Shown piece after piece: positions 45,852-55,355 of a stretch of DNA of 64,000 bases. How positions within the stretch are numbered: the first letter of the stretch is position 1; each line of letters opens with the position of its first letter. The notes beneath the pieces were generated by a model. That model did no database searches, had not been told where the DNA came from, and was given only the letters and a program-made list of their open reading frames with translations. A program made the position numbers and the translations under genes. Source of the stretch: Lactobacillus gasseri ATCC 33323 = JCM 1131 (GTDB lineage Bacteria > Bacillota > Bacilli > Lactobacillales > Lactobacillaceae). Location of the stretch: the NCBI RefSeq assembly GCF_000014425.1, contig NC_008530.1:1798001-1862000 (forward strand). The letters run 5' to 3'.

Positions 45852-46739
45852 ATGAGCTATGTAATCGGAATTGATAGTGGCGGTACCCACATAACGGCTA
45901 CCGCTTATAAAGATAATATTGCAATTGCTACCACTACTGCTGGTCCAGGAAATATATTTCTGGATCCACAGCAAACCATTAAGAATTTAATTAACGTTAT
46001 TACTGAAATTTCAGAAAAGTTATCATCAAATACTTGTAACTTAATTTTGATTGGAATTGCCGGACTAGAAAGTGCTGATAATCCACAGCCTTATTTAGAT
46101 AAAATAAACGATCACTTCAAGTCATTAACTAAAAATATTATTTTTATAAGTGATGCCAAACTGGCTTTAATAAATGGTCTTGAAGGAAAAGATGGATTTT
46201 TAGCAATTGCCGGTACTGGATCAATTGTATATGGAAAACAAAAGAATAAATATTTACGTGCTGGCGGTTGGGGATATTTATTAGATGATATTGGTTCTGG
46301 CTATCGCATCTCCCAAGAAGCAGTTACCACCGCATTAGAAAAAATGGATCGAGGAGAAAATTCTTCTTTAACACCTGCTATTCTTGAATACTTTAAGGCG
46401 GACAATTTAAAAAATATAGTTAGTGAATATTACAAACTTAATCGTACAGAAATAGCAGCTTTTTCATTAAAGCTTGCTCAAGAAGCCGATCGGCAAAATG
46501 ATGAAGCAATTATGATCTTACAACATCAGGCCGACTTATTAGCTGATGAAATTATTCACTTAATTGAACGTTATCCTCAAGAAAGTATTTCTCTAAATCT
46601 TGCCTTATCAGGATCCGTTTTAGTCAATAACCTTATTATTCAGAAAGAAATCGCATCAAAAGTAAAACATGTTTATCCTACTATAAAAATTATGGTTTCT
46701 GACAGAAGTAATACAGCAGCAGTCAATTATATTCAGTAA
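45852..46739 (+). CDS. BadF/BadG-type amino sugar kinase (GlcNAc/MurNAc kinase, MurK-like)
   Basis: 295-residue ASKHA-fold kinase: phosphate loop GIDSGGTHITA at the N-terminus, second loop AGTGSIVYG, adenosine motif LALSGSVL. Homologous to N-acetylglucosamine and N-acetylmuramic acid kinases. ATG 45852 is preceded by TTAGGAGG. Next to mupG and murQ it would phosphorylate the free amino sugar released by MupG. Confidence 0.82.
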   Translation: MSYVIGIDSGGTHITATAYKDNIAIATTTAGPGNIFLDPQQTIKNLINVITEISEKLSSNTCNLILIGIAGLESADNPQPYLDKINDHFKSLTKNIIFISDAKLALINGLEGKDGFLAIAGTGSIVYGKQKNKYLRAGGWGYLLDDIGSGYRISQEAVTTALEKMDRGENSSLTPAILEYFKADNLKNIVSEYYKLNRTEIAAFSLKLAQEADRQNDEAIMILQHQADLLADEIIHLIERYPQESISLNLALSGSVLVNNLIIQKEIASKVKHVYPTIKIMVSDRSNTAAVNYIQ

Positions 46740-46754
46740 AGGAAGTAGTTAAGT

Positions 46755-47846
46755 ATGACAATGAGAAATTTAGGCCTGTCAATCTATCCAGACCATAGTA
46801 ATTACGATGACAATGTTCAATACCTTGAGCTTGGACATAAATATGGCTTTAAGCGTATTTTTATGAGTATGCTCGAAGTACAAGGAAGCGTAGAAGAAAC
46901 TAAAGAAAAATACAAAAAGATAATCTCAATGGGAAACAGATTGGGATATCAAACGTTTCTGGATGTTTCACCACGTATTTTTAAAGATTTAAAAATTGAT
47001 TATCATGATCTATCCTTTTTCCATGATATTGGGGCAACTGGATTACGATTAGACCAAGCATTTGATGGAGCAACTGAAGCTCTAATGTCTTACAATCCTT
47101 ATAATTTAATTATTGAATTAAATATGAGTAATAATGTGGACTACTTAAATAACATTATTTCTTACCAAGCAAACACGCCATATATCTATGGTTGCCACAA
47201 TTTTTATCCACAAAAAGGCACCGCTCTTCCTTATGATTTCTTTGTAGAATGTTCAAAACGCTTCAAAAAATTTAACATTCACACAGCTGCATTTGTTACG
47301 AGCCAAGTTGGAAAAATGGGACCATGGAATGTCACAGATGGCTTACCAACACTTGAAGAAGATCGTTACCTTCCAATTCAAGTTCAAGCAAAGCAGCTGT
47401 GGGCAACTGGATTAATTGACGATGTTATCATAGGTAACGCTTATGCATCTGGGGAAGAACTAAAAGCATTGTCTGAAGTTAATCCATATCAATTAGTTTT
47501 ACATGTAAACTATGTTCCAAAGATAAACGACATTGAAAAGACAATTGTTGAAAAACCACAACATTTCCGTAGAGGCGACATGAATAGTATCGTTATTCGG
47601 TCAACAATGCCACGTGTAACTTATAAAGACATCCCTAACCCAGCTCACGATAATGAACAAGAATTTAAACGCGGGGATGTTTTAATTGGAAATGATAGCT
47701 TTGGAATATATAAAAATGAACTACAAATTGTATTAAAGCCACACATGGAATCAAGAAAAAATAAAGTCGGAGAAATTTCAAAAGATGAATTATTCTTATT
47801 AGACTTTATCAAACCGTGGACTAAGTTTAAGCTGTCATCAAAATAA
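46755..47846 (+). CDS. mupG: 6-phospho-N-acetylmuramidase MupG-like (DUF871)
   Basis: 363-residue DUF871 protein: TIM barrel starting LGLSIYPDHSNYDDN followed by the C-terminal cyclophilin-like domain. The S. aureus member MupG splits MurNAc-6P-GlcNAc inside the cell. 15 bases after the kinase gene and upstream of murQ, the same logic as in staphylococci. Cytosolic. Confidence 0.85.
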   Translation: MTMRNLGLSIYPDHSNYDDNVQYLELGHKYGFKRIFMSMLEVQGSVEETKEKYKKIISMGNRLGYQTFLDVSPRIFKDLKIDYHDLSFFHDIGATGLRLDQAFDGATEALMSYNPYNLIIELNMSNNVDYLNNIISYQANTPYIYGCHNFYPQKGTALPYDFFVECSKRFKKFNIHTAAFVTSQVGKMGPWNVTDGLPTLEEDRYLPIQVQAKQLWATGLIDDVIIGNAYASGEELKALSEVNPYQLVLHVNYVPKINDIEKTIVEKPQHFRRGDMNSIVIRSTMPRVTYKDIPNPAHDNEQEFKRGDVLIGNDSFGIYKNELQIVLKPHMESRKNKVGEISKDELFLLDFIKPWTKFKLSSK

Positions 47847-47847
47847 A

Positions 47848-48642
47848 ATGAGTACCATAATAACATCCACACTTTACTCTCCGCATTTAAAATTAGATTG
47901 GAACTATGATATCTATCTTCCAGATCAAGTTAATGTCCAGCAAAAGTATCCATTGCTTTTAATGCTCCATGGATTATATGGAAATCATACTAATTTTTTA
48001 GATACTAATCGTATTGACTCAAAAAATATCCTAGATAACCTAATGCGCAATACCAAAAAGAAAATTATCGTAGCTTTTGTAGACGGGTTTAATAGCTTCT
48101 ACATCAACTCTCCATATGGTTTCAAAATGGAAACAGCAATTATTCAGGACTTATTACCCTATCTAATTCAGCAGTATCCTATCGCTACCAAAATTGGTAT
48201 TGGTGGCATTTCAATGGGTGGATATGGTGCATCAAGACTTGCTTTAAAATATCCTCAAATATTTTCGGCAGCGTTCTTAATTTCACCTGCTGTTTGGAAT
48301 ATTAAACATATTCCTCATTTTATTCATAATTCTATTCATACATTTCAAGATGAACAACATAGTTGGTCAGAAAATTTCTACAATAAAATCTATCCGACTA
48401 CTTATTTATCACCTATTTCAAATAAAATTAATTTTTATATTGAGAGTAGCAAAACAGATAACGTTGTTCCTATCGAAGATGTAATATGTTTTGCTCAAAA
48501 AGTTTCAAGCAACCAGAATCGTGTTCAACTAATAACTGATTCGTTTGGCGCCCACGAATGGAGCTATTGGCAAAAAGCAATAGTTCCAGCTTATATATGG
48601 ATGATCGATCAATTAGAGCAGAAGAAAGGAGTGATAAATTAA
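47848..48642 (+). CDS. Esterase D/tributyrin esterase-like hydrolase
   Basis: 264 residues, alpha/beta hydrolase of the EstA/esterase D family: LLLMLHGLYGNHTNFL, nucleophile GGISMGGYGASR, and GAHEWSYW with the final His. No signal peptide. One base after the mupG stop. Inside a muropeptide operon it could remove O-acetyl groups from muramic acid, which would otherwise block the 6-position; this is inference. Confidence 0.8.
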   Translation: MSTIITSTLYSPHLKLDWNYDIYLPDQVNVQQKYPLLLMLHGLYGNHTNFLDTNRIDSKNILDNLMRNTKKKIIVAFVDGFNSFYINSPYGFKMETAIIQDLLPYLIQQYPIATKIGIGGISMGGYGASRLALKYPQIFSAAFLISPAVWNIKHIPHFIHNSIHTFQDEQHSWSENFYNKIYPTTYLSPISNKINFYIESSKTDNVVPIEDVICFAQKVSSNQNRVQLITDSFGAHEWSYWQKAIVPAYIWMIDQLEQKKGVIN

Positions 48643-49697
48643 TGAATTTAAAAATTAAAAATATTACATGTTCCATTAAAAAAGTCCCATTAAAGAGACC
48701 GTTTATTACTGCCTTACACAAAGTCACAGAAATTGAAGGACTGAAAATTGTTGTTGAATTAAGCGACGGTCAAACAGGTACCGGAACTGCAACTCCTAAT
48801 GAAAAAGTCACCGGCGACACCTTACAAAGCTCGTTAGATATTGTTAATCAAGTCATTAAACCTGCATTAATAAACCAAGACTTCAAAAATTGGAACAAAC
48901 TTTTAACCACACTTCAAACCTGCATCGTTCATAATACTGCCGCAAAAGCAGCAATGGATATTGCCTTATATCAATTAAAGGCTAAAGAAAACAATGAATC
49001 TCTAGTCAACCTGCTTGGCAGTGAAAAAGGTAAATTAACAACCGACTATACAATTAGTATCGGTTCAGATGACCATATGGTTTCTGAAGCTAAATCCTTA
49101 GTTAAAGACGGCTTTACTGCTATCAAAATTAAATTAGGCAACAATTCTGTGAGTCATGATATTAAAACCATTCAAAAAATTAGTAAAGCGGTTGGTCCTG
49201 ATATTTCCTTACGTATTGATTGCAATCAAGCCTGGAATTACAAAGACACTTTAAAAGCTAGTCGAATCTGGGCACAGGATAATTTAAATATTGATTTTAT
49301 TGAGCAACCTGTTCTAAAAGACGCAATCTCAGATTTAACTTTATTAAGCGAAAATTCACCTTACCCAATTATGGCTGACGAAAGTGTCGCTTCATATCAA
49401 GATGCCATTAACTTAATCAAACATCACGCTTGTGACTACATCAACATTAAGTTAATGAAAACTGGTGGCTTATCAGAGGCAATCAAAATTAACGATTTAG
49501 CACAGGCTTGTGGTATTAAAACTATGGTTGGTTGCATGATTGAGCCGGTTGAAAGTATTGCCGCAGCTGCTGCATTTGCTGTTGCAAATAAAAATGTTAA
49601 ATTTATTGATCTCGATTCAATTTTTATGGCTACACAAGATCCCGATCTTGGTAAGTATTTAAAAATTAAAAATAATGAAATTATTCTAAAGGACTAA
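48642..49697 (+). CDS. Dipeptide epimerase (L-Ala-D/L-Glu epimerase-like)
   Basis: 351-residue enolase-superfamily enzyme of the muconate lactonizing group. Catalytic lysines in AIKIKLG (second Lys) and NIKLMKTGG, metal ligands in RIDCNQAW, DFIEQP and MADESV. The family epimerises L-Ala-D-Glu from murein peptides so that ordinary peptidases can digest them. ATG at 48642, overlapping the esterase stop by one base, with AAAGGAG upstream; the longer frame from 48558 lies inside the esterase. Confidence 0.87.
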   Translation: MNLKIKNITCSIKKVPLKRPFITALHKVTEIEGLKIVVELSDGQTGTGTATPNEKVTGDTLQSSLDIVNQVIKPALINQDFKNWNKLLTTLQTCIVHNTAAKAAMDIALYQLKAKENNESLVNLLGSEKGKLTTDYTISIGSDDHMVSEAKSLVKDGFTAIKIKLGNNSVSHDIKTIQKISKAVGPDISLRIDCNQAWNYKDTLKASRIWAQDNLNIDFIEQPVLKDAISDLTLLSENSPYPIMADESVASYQDAINLIKHHACDYINIKLMKTGGLSEAIKINDLAQACGIKTMVGCMIEPVESIAAAAAFAVANKNVKFIDLDSIFMATQDPDLGKYLKIKNNEIILKD

Positions 49698-49701
49698 GAC
49701 A

Positions 49702-50433
49702 ATGCAACTGGCCAAGATTCAAAAACAAATAGAAAATAATCCTTGGAAAACAGCAATTACTATTCGTAAAAATAATCAAACGATTTTTGAAACTTCAAAC
49801 GCTAATATGGTTTTTAAATCAGCTTCATTAATAAAATTAGGGATTGCTCTTTATATTGAAGAAGAAAAGCCTGATACAATTGACAATACTCTTAACCTAT
49901 CTAGTGATGATATTGTTGGAGGAGCTGGCATTATCAATAGGCTAAGCATTAAATCATGGCAGATTAGTGATTTATTAGACCTGATGTTATCTGTTTCTGA
50001 TAATACAGCTACTAATGCTTTATTGAATTATTACAACATAAATACTATTAATGATTATTTACAGCAAAATTTTCCAAACATTTCTTTAGGTAGATTTTTA
50101 ATGAAAAAAAGCACTAAAGAAAATACTTGTACAGCAAATTCTATGATGGACGTTTTTGAAAAGCTGCTTGCAGCCAATAACAAAGTTAGTCATGTAGTTC
50201 TCAATGCCTTAAAGCACCAAGAAGTAAGAAATAAACTAGTAGCTTACAGCAATCCTAAGTATGAAGTCTTCAATAAAACTGGCGAGTTATTACATGAGCA
50301 GCATGATATAGCACGCTTTAAAGCAAACGCTGATGTGATTGATTGCTGCGTATTAACCAATTATCAAAGTCAAAAAGATTATGAAAATATTTTAAATATG
50401 ATGCAAAAGATCGGAAAAATACTTACACACTAG
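49702..50433 (+). CDS. Class-A beta-lactamase-like serine hydrolase, cytosolic
   Basis: 243 residues with all three class A motifs: SLIK (SxxK) in FKSASLIKLG, SDN in SVSDNTATN, KTG in VFNKTGEL. There is no signal peptide, unlike secreted beta-lactamases. The operon position suggests a cytosolic peptidase acting on muropeptide stems rather than drug resistance; bond specificity unknown. Confidence 0.8.
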   Translation: MQLAKIQKQIENNPWKTAITIRKNNQTIFETSNANMVFKSASLIKLGIALYIEEEKPDTIDNTLNLSSDDIVGGAGIINRLSIKSWQISDLLDLMLSVSDNTATNALLNYYNINTINDYLQQNFPNISLGRFLMKKSTKENTCTANSMMDVFEKLLAANNKVSHVVLNALKHQEVRNKLVAYSNPKYEVFNKTGELLHEQHDIARFKANADVIDCCVLTNYQSQKDYENILNMMQKIGKILTH

Positions 50434-50448
50434 AAAGAAGTATTTACA

Positions 50449-51342
50449 ATGGAAATTAAAAACTTAACTACGGAGCAACGGAACCCCGCGACTATGCACA
50501 TTGATTCCATGTCAACTATCGACATGGTCAAAACTATTAATAAAGAAGATCAAAAAGTCGCTGTAGCAGTCGGAACTCAAGACGACAAAATTGCCCAGGC
50601 AATAGATGAGGCAGCTAAGCGCTATAGCAAAGGTGGACGTTTAATCTATATCGGTGCTGGAACAAGCGGCCGTCTTGGCGTTTTAGATGCTGCCGAATTA
50701 GTTCCTACCTACGGTATCAAACCAGAACGCGCAATCGGATTAATTGCTGGCGGTAAAGGTGCGATGTATGTTGCTGTCGAAGGTGCTGAAGATTCACAAG
50801 ATCTAGCAAAAAGAGATTTAAAAGATCTTAAACTAAATAAAAACGATATCGTCTTAGGGCTTGCTGCCAGTGGCCGCACTCCATATGTAATTGGCGGTCT
50901 TGACTATGCTAAAGCCATAGGTGCTCTAACTATTTCCATTGCCTGTGTTAAAGACTCTAAGATAGGCCATCACGCCGATATAGCTATTGAAGCTGTTGTT
51001 GGACCTGAAGCGATTACCGGTTCAACTAGGATGAAAGCCGGAACTGCTCAAAAGATGATTTTGAATATGATTTCTACCGGTGTCATGATTAAGCAAGGAA
51101 AAGTCTTTGAAAATGTCATGATTGATGTTAAACCTACTAATTCTAAGCTAATTGATCGTGCCTGTCGCATTATTCAAACTACTACTGGTGTATCTACCCC
51201 AGAAGCTAGAAATACTCTTGAGAAGGCGAATAATGATGTTGGTTTAGCAATTGTGATGCTGAAAACTAATTCTGATCTTAATCAGGCTAAAAACTTATTA
51301 AAAGCAGAAAACGGAAATGTCGCAGAAGTTTTAAATAAGTAG
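50449..51342 (+). CDS. murQ: N-acetylmuramic acid 6-phosphate etherase
   Basis: 297-residue SIS-domain etherase that splits MurNAc-6P into GlcNAc-6P and lactate. Signature IGAGTSGRLGVLDAAELVPTYG near residue 65, and GPEAITGSTRMKAGTAQK. Last gene of the salvage operon. Confidence 0.95.
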   Translation: MEIKNLTTEQRNPATMHIDSMSTIDMVKTINKEDQKVAVAVGTQDDKIAQAIDEAAKRYSKGGRLIYIGAGTSGRLGVLDAAELVPTYGIKPERAIGLIAGGKGAMYVAVEGAEDSQDLAKRDLKDLKLNKNDIVLGLAASGRTPYVIGGLDYAKAIGALTISIACVKDSKIGHHADIAIEAVVGPEAITGSTRMKAGTAQKMILNMISTGVMIKQGKVFENVMIDVKPTNSKLIDRACRIIQTTTGVSTPEARNTLEKANNDVGLAIVMLKTNSDLNQAKNLLKAENGNVAEVLNK

Positions 51343-51415
51343 CTTGCTAGCTAAACAGAAGGGGCTTATAATACCTACCATTGCAATATATCAATTTACA
51401 ATGTGAGGTGAAATT

Positions 51416-52177
51416 ATGAGTCCTTTTTTCTTATTCATTTATCTGATTTTTGGTGGAATTTTAGGTGGCCTTCTCTCAACAATTGCAAGTATGGCGTCCC
51501 TTGCCACTTATCCAGTCCTCCTTTCAGTTGGTATTCCCCCAGTTTATGCAAATACTACTAATGATGCAGCCTTAATCTGGACTGGTGTTGGATCAACTGC
51601 ATCTTCACTTAAAGAACTAAAGGGTCACTGGAAACAAGTTAGTTTCTATTCAATTTTTACAATTATTGGATCAGCTTTAGGCTGTATGCTTTTAATTCAA
51701 TTTCCCGGAAAAATATTTGAGAAGATTGTTCCCTTCTGTATCGCTTTTTCTGGTTTAATGATTTTATTCAGTGGAGAAATTCATCTTGGAAATGAAAGTG
51801 ATCATCCTAATCGCTTAGTTCAAGCTCTATCACTTTTATGCTTATTGATTGCTGGAGCTTACGCTGGTTACTTCGGTGCTGCTAGTGGCGTTTTAATGTT
51901 AGTTATCTTGAATGCAATCAGTGACGACGATTTTCTGACTGTTAATGCTATGAAAAACATTATTGGCGCACTATCAAACTTGGTTGCGCTGATCATTTAC
52001 ATGTTTACTGAAAAAATTTATTGGAACGCTGCTATTCCCTTGGCAATTGGAGCGTTGATTGGTAGTTACTTTGGGCCACGTATCATGCGCCACATTCCGG
52101 TTAAGATCATTCGTTTGGTAATTGCTGTTTTAGCTCTCATTCAAGCTGCTTACTTTGCTTATACTGCATATAAATAA
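51416..52177 (+). CDS. TSUP-family membrane transporter (sulfite exporter TauE/SafE-like)
   Basis: 253 residues, about eight helices with the two TSUP half-repeats (GGILGGLLSTIASMASLATYPVLL and AGAYAGYFGAASGVLML). Carries sulfur or organic anions in relatives. Own ATG with GAGGTG; 73 bp after murQ, so link to the salvage operon is uncertain. Confidence 0.82.
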   Translation: MSPFFLFIYLIFGGILGGLLSTIASMASLATYPVLLSVGIPPVYANTTNDAALIWTGVGSTASSLKELKGHWKQVSFYSIFTIIGSALGCMLLIQFPGKIFEKIVPFCIAFSGLMILFSGEIHLGNESDHPNRLVQALSLLCLLIAGAYAGYFGAASGVLMLVILNAISDDDFLTVNAMKNIIGALSNLVALIIYMFTEKIYWNAAIPLAIGALIGSYFGPRIMRHIPVKIIRLVIAVLALIQAAYFAYTAYK

Positions 52178-52179
52178 AA

Positions 52180-52722
52180 AAAGATTTTTATCTAGGAAAA
52201 ATAAATTGGCTTTGCGTAATAAACATATGGGATGACTTCCTCAAATATTTAAAAGATGATAAATTTTATGAATCTTATCATACATATTCTGATCAAGATA
52301 GGTCAAAACAATTGCAGGATGGCGTGACAAAGATTATCATTAATTCACAAGTTTCAGCTGAAGGTCAGAGCGAAGATTTAAAAGCCTTGGCTAAATTAAT
52401 GAACAATGAACCTGTGAATTTAAATAAACATTTTGATTACGCGCAAAGAAGAATTAAAGAAATTAACGAAGATCCAGAAACGAGGGAAAAGATCATACTT
52501 TACGAAACGAGAATGCTAGAACGTGAACAAGCTGCAGGAAAAGCTGGATATGAACAAGGAATGAGACATGGCGTTGAACAAGGAAAAGTGGATTCTGCTA
52601 AAATTATTCTCGAAAATCAATTGAATAATGGCAGAACTTTGGAACAAGCTACGGAATTTGTGAAAAAATTGAAGCTGATTTCTGATAAAGATCTCGAAAA
52701 ATTGATCAAAATATATAAATAA
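52180..52722 (+). pseudogene. Remnant of Rpn/PDDEXK-family recombination-promoting nuclease
   Basis: The frame continues upstream (WDDFLKYLKDDKFYESYHTY...) without a start codon; the first possible start is a TTG at 52312, giving 136 residues. The C-terminus carries the G-rich coiled coil AAGKAGYEQGMRHGVEQGK typical of Rpn (former PDDEXK transposase) proteins, while the catalytic N-terminal half is missing. A truncated mobile-element-type gene. Confidence 0.6.
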
Positions 52723-52751
52723 AATTGTCAAAAAATAATTCTTAAAACAAC

Positions 52752-52808
52752 AAAAGATTGATTAATCTGCGTTACTAAAACGTTGGTTAATCAATCTTTT
52801 TATTTTTT
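52752..52808. terminator. Bidirectional terminator
   Basis: AAAAGATTGATTAA / TTAATCAATCTTTT with a 21-base loop; T-rich on both sides. Confidence 0.85.
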
Positions 52809-52813
52809 CTAAT

Positions 52814-53653
52814 CTATATCATCGCAAGCGGCGTCTTTTCAGTCGGCTGTGGGAAGTCATTATCTATTAATTTTATTTCGTCTGATGTTAATTTGATATC
52901 TTGAGCAGCAATATTCTCCTTCATATGCTTAACCGTTCCCGCTTTAGGAATCGATAAAACATTACCATGTCTTAAAGTCCAAGCTAACATAATTTGGTGC
53001 GGAGTTACATTGTGCGCACGAGCTACTATTTTAAGATTATTAGTAATCCTAATCGAATCGCCTTTACCTGAGTTAAATGGAGAATACCCAATAAAACTGA
53101 CGCTATGCTTTTCTTGCCAAGGTAAAACATCGTACTCTACCCCGCGTTCAGAAAGATTATACAGGTCTTCATTAGCAAAACAATCCTTGCCACCTGGAAC
53201 ACTAAACAGTTCTTCTAAGTCAGCTACATCAAAGTTAGATACACCCCAATGGCGAATTAAGCCTTCCTTTTGTAATTCTTTTAATCCACGTACTGTCTCA
53301 GATAAACGCTTATCGCCACGCCAATGAAGCAGATACAAGTCTAAATAATCAGTTCCTAGTCGTTTTAAACTCTTTTCTAAGCTCTGACGCTCTAATTCTG
53401 GAGAAGCATGATATGGATAAAATTTTGAGATCAAAAAAATTTGACTGCGATCATAGCCTTTGATTGCTTCACCAATTAATTTTTCACTTTTTCCTTCACC
53501 ATACATTTCTGCAGTGTCAATTACCTTAATTCCATTATCTAAACCATAGCGAAGCGCCGCTAATTCGTCTTTTTTCTTAGAAGCGTCTTCGCCAATTCCC
53601 CAAGTTCCCATGCCTAAACCTGACAAGTTATTTTCTTGAAAACTCTTCTCCAT
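52814..53653 (-). CDS. Aldo/keto reductase
   Basis: 279 residues, TIM-barrel NADPH-dependent reductase. Catalytic tetrad regions: DTAEMYGEGKSE (Asp, Tyr), ISKFYP (Lys), LLHWRG (His). GVSNFD and LSIPKAGT typical of family. Cytosolic; natural carbonyl substrate unknown. Confidence 0.9.
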   Translation of the reverse strand: MEKSFQENNLSGLGMGTWGIGEDASKKKDELAALRYGLDNGIKVIDTAEMYGEGKSEKLIGEAIKGYDRSQIFLISKFYPYHASPELERQSLEKSLKRLGTDYLDLYLLHWRGDKRLSETVRGLKELQKEGLIRHWGVSNFDVADLEELFSVPGGKDCFANEDLYNLSERGVEYDVLPWQEKHSVSFIGYSPFNSGKGDSIRITNNLKIVARAHNVTPHQIMLAWTLRHGNVLSIPKAGTVKHMKENIAAQDIKLTSDEIKLIDNDFPQPTEKTPLAMI

Positions 53654-53716
53654 CTCTTCTCACCTCATCTAAATTTTACCGCAGAAAAAAACAAATTTAA
53701 AAATGTTAGCGGTTTA

Positions 53717-53760
53717 AGTTGACTAGACCAATTTTATATTTTATAATGGACTAGACCAAT
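53717..53760 (+). promoter_or_regulatory. nagB promoter with two NagR-like operators
   Basis: -35 TTGACT (53719-53724), 17-bp spacer, -10 TATAAT (53742-53747). Two sites, AGTTGACTAGACCAAT (53717-53732) and AATGGACTAGACCAAT (53745-53760), match the GntR/NagR-type palindrome ATTGGTCTAGACCAAT at 13 and 14 of 16 positions and cover the -35 and -10/+1 regions. A weak cre-like sequence lies at 53704-53717. Confidence 0.7.
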
Positions 53761-53782
53761 GAATGAGGAGGTACACATAATT

Positions 53783-54502
53783 ATGAAAATCATCGTAACT
53801 AAAGATAATATTGAAGGCGGCACTAAGGCATTTGAAATTATTAAAAAGGGAATGGAAAACGGCGACAAAGTTTTAGGCCTTGCAACTGGTTCTTCCCCAA
53901 TTCCAATGTATGACGATATGTGCGACAGCGACTTAGACTTCTCTGACATGACAAGTATTAACTTAGATGAATACTACGGCTTAAAACCAGATAATGATCA
54001 AAGCTATCACTACTTCATGCAAAAACACTTATTCGATAAGAAGCCTTTCAAGCATTCATATATTCCAAATGGAATGGCAAAAGATATTGACGAAGAAGTT
54101 GACCGTTATAACGACATTATTGCTGCTAACCCAATTGACATCCAAATTTTAGGTATTGGTAGAAACGGACACATTGCCTTTAACGAACCAGGTACTCCAT
54201 TTGGCAGCTTAACTCACAAGGTTCAATTAACTGAAAGTACTATTAAGGCAAATTCACGCTTCTTTGACAATGAAGACGAAGTTCCTCGCCAAGCTATTTG
54301 TATGGGAATTAAGTCAATTATGCAAAGTAAGAAGATTGTTTTACTAGCCTTTGGCGAATCAAAGCAAGATGCAGTTAAAGCATTAGTTGAAGGTCCAGTT
54401 ACTGAAGAAGTTCCTGCATCTATTTTGCAAGATCACCCAGATGTAACAGTTATTTGTGACGAAGTAGCTGCAGCAAAACTTGATCCAAAATACAGAAAAT
54501 AA
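53783..54502 (+). CDS. nagB: Glucosamine-6-phosphate deaminase
   Basis: 239 residues; converts GlcN-6P to fructose-6P and ammonia. [13 protein letters not shown], the DEYYGL region with the catalytic Asp, and [14 protein letters not shown] are visible. I start at ATG 53783 (MKIIVTKDN), the family's usual start; the longer frame begins in the operator. Completes the route from murQ product (via NagA elsewhere) to glycolysis. Confidence 0.95.
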   Translation: MKIIVTKDNIEGGTKAFEIIKKGMENGDKVLGLATGSSPIPMYDDMCDSDLDFSDMTSINLDEYYGLKPDNDQSYHYFMQKHLFDKKPFKHSYIPNGMAKDIDEEVDRYNDIIAANPIDIQILGIGRNGHIAFNEPGTPFGSLTHKVQLTESTIKANSRFFDNEDEVPRQAICMGIKSIMQSKKIVLLAFGESKQDAVKALVEGPVTEEVPASILQDHPDVTVICDEVAAAKLDPKYRK

Positions 54503-54526
54503 TCCTCATTTAAGACTATTTACTTT

Positions 54527-54565
54527 GACGAATTAATCTTTTAGATTAGTTCGTCTTTTCTTTTT
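54527..54565 (+). terminator. Terminator after nagB
   Basis: GACGAATTAATC / GATTAGTTCGTC stem followed by TTTTCTTTTT. Confidence 0.88.
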
Positions 54566-54686
54566 GCACTTTTTTGATGTGTTCTCTTGACTTTTTTCTT
54601 TTATAGCAAATTAAAAAACTACTTGTTTTCATACCAGATATTGAATTACACTATTAAAGCAAACTATATCTTGTAGAAAGAACGTG

Positions 54687-55334
54687 ATGACAGTTATTGT
54701 ATTGAGCGGGCCTATTGGAGCCGGAAAATCCAGTTTAACCAGTCTTCTTGCAGAGCATCTAGGCACCCAAGCATTTTATGAAGGTGTAGATAATAATCCA
54801 ATTTTGCCACTTTATTATAAAGACATGGCACATTACACCTTTCTTTTAAATACTTATCTTCTAAACCACCGTTTGGCTCAAATTAACCAAGCTATTCGCG
54901 ATCATAACAGTGTGTCTGATCGTTCAATTTATGAAGATGCCTTATTTTTCAAAATGAATGTTGACAGTGGAATCGCAGATCCGACTGAATTCAAGATCTA
55001 CGATAGTTTACTTGAGAATATGATGGAACAAGCTCCAGGCAACCCAAGTAAGAAACCTGATTTGTTAATTTATATTCATGTATCTCTTGATACCATGCTT
55101 CACCGCATTCAAAAGCGCGGTCGTACATTTGAACAATTATCAACTGATCCAGGCTTAAAAGACTACTATGCTCGACTTTTATCTTATTACGAGCCTTGGT
55201 ATGAAAAATATAATGCATCCCCTAAGATGATGATTGACGGCGATAAATATGACTTTGTTGCAGATGAAGAGGCACGAAAAGAAGTTATCAGCACAATTGA
55301 TCAAAAGCTTACTGATCTAGGTAATCTAAACTAG
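54687..55334 (+). CDS. dak: Deoxyadenosine kinase subunit (dAK)
   Basis: 215-residue deoxynucleoside kinase: P-loop GPIGAGKSS at 8-16, [11 protein letters not shown], and KRGRTFEQL. Length and tandem position match the dAK subunit of the heterodimeric dAK/dGK enzyme described from Lactobacillus acidophilus R-26, which salvages deoxynucleosides. ATG preceded directly by GTG in a GAACGTGATGACAG context that is repeated before the next gene. Confidence 0.88.
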   Translation: MTVIVLSGPIGAGKSSLTSLLAEHLGTQAFYEGVDNNPILPLYYKDMAHYTFLLNTYLLNHRLAQINQAIRDHNSVSDRSIYEDALFFKMNVDSGIADPTEFKIYDSLLENMMEQAPGNPSKKPDLLIYIHVSLDTMLHRIQKRGRTFEQLSTDPGLKDYYARLLSYYEPWYEKYNASPKMMIDGDKYDFVADEEARKEVISTIDQKLTDLGNLN

Positions 55335-55355
55335 CTAACGAATAGAAGGAACGTG

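Noticed and set aside
48558-48641. Longer start of the dipeptide epimerase inside the esterase gene
   Set aside because: AAAGGAG lies at correct spacing before the ATG at 48642 and the extra residues do not resemble the family.
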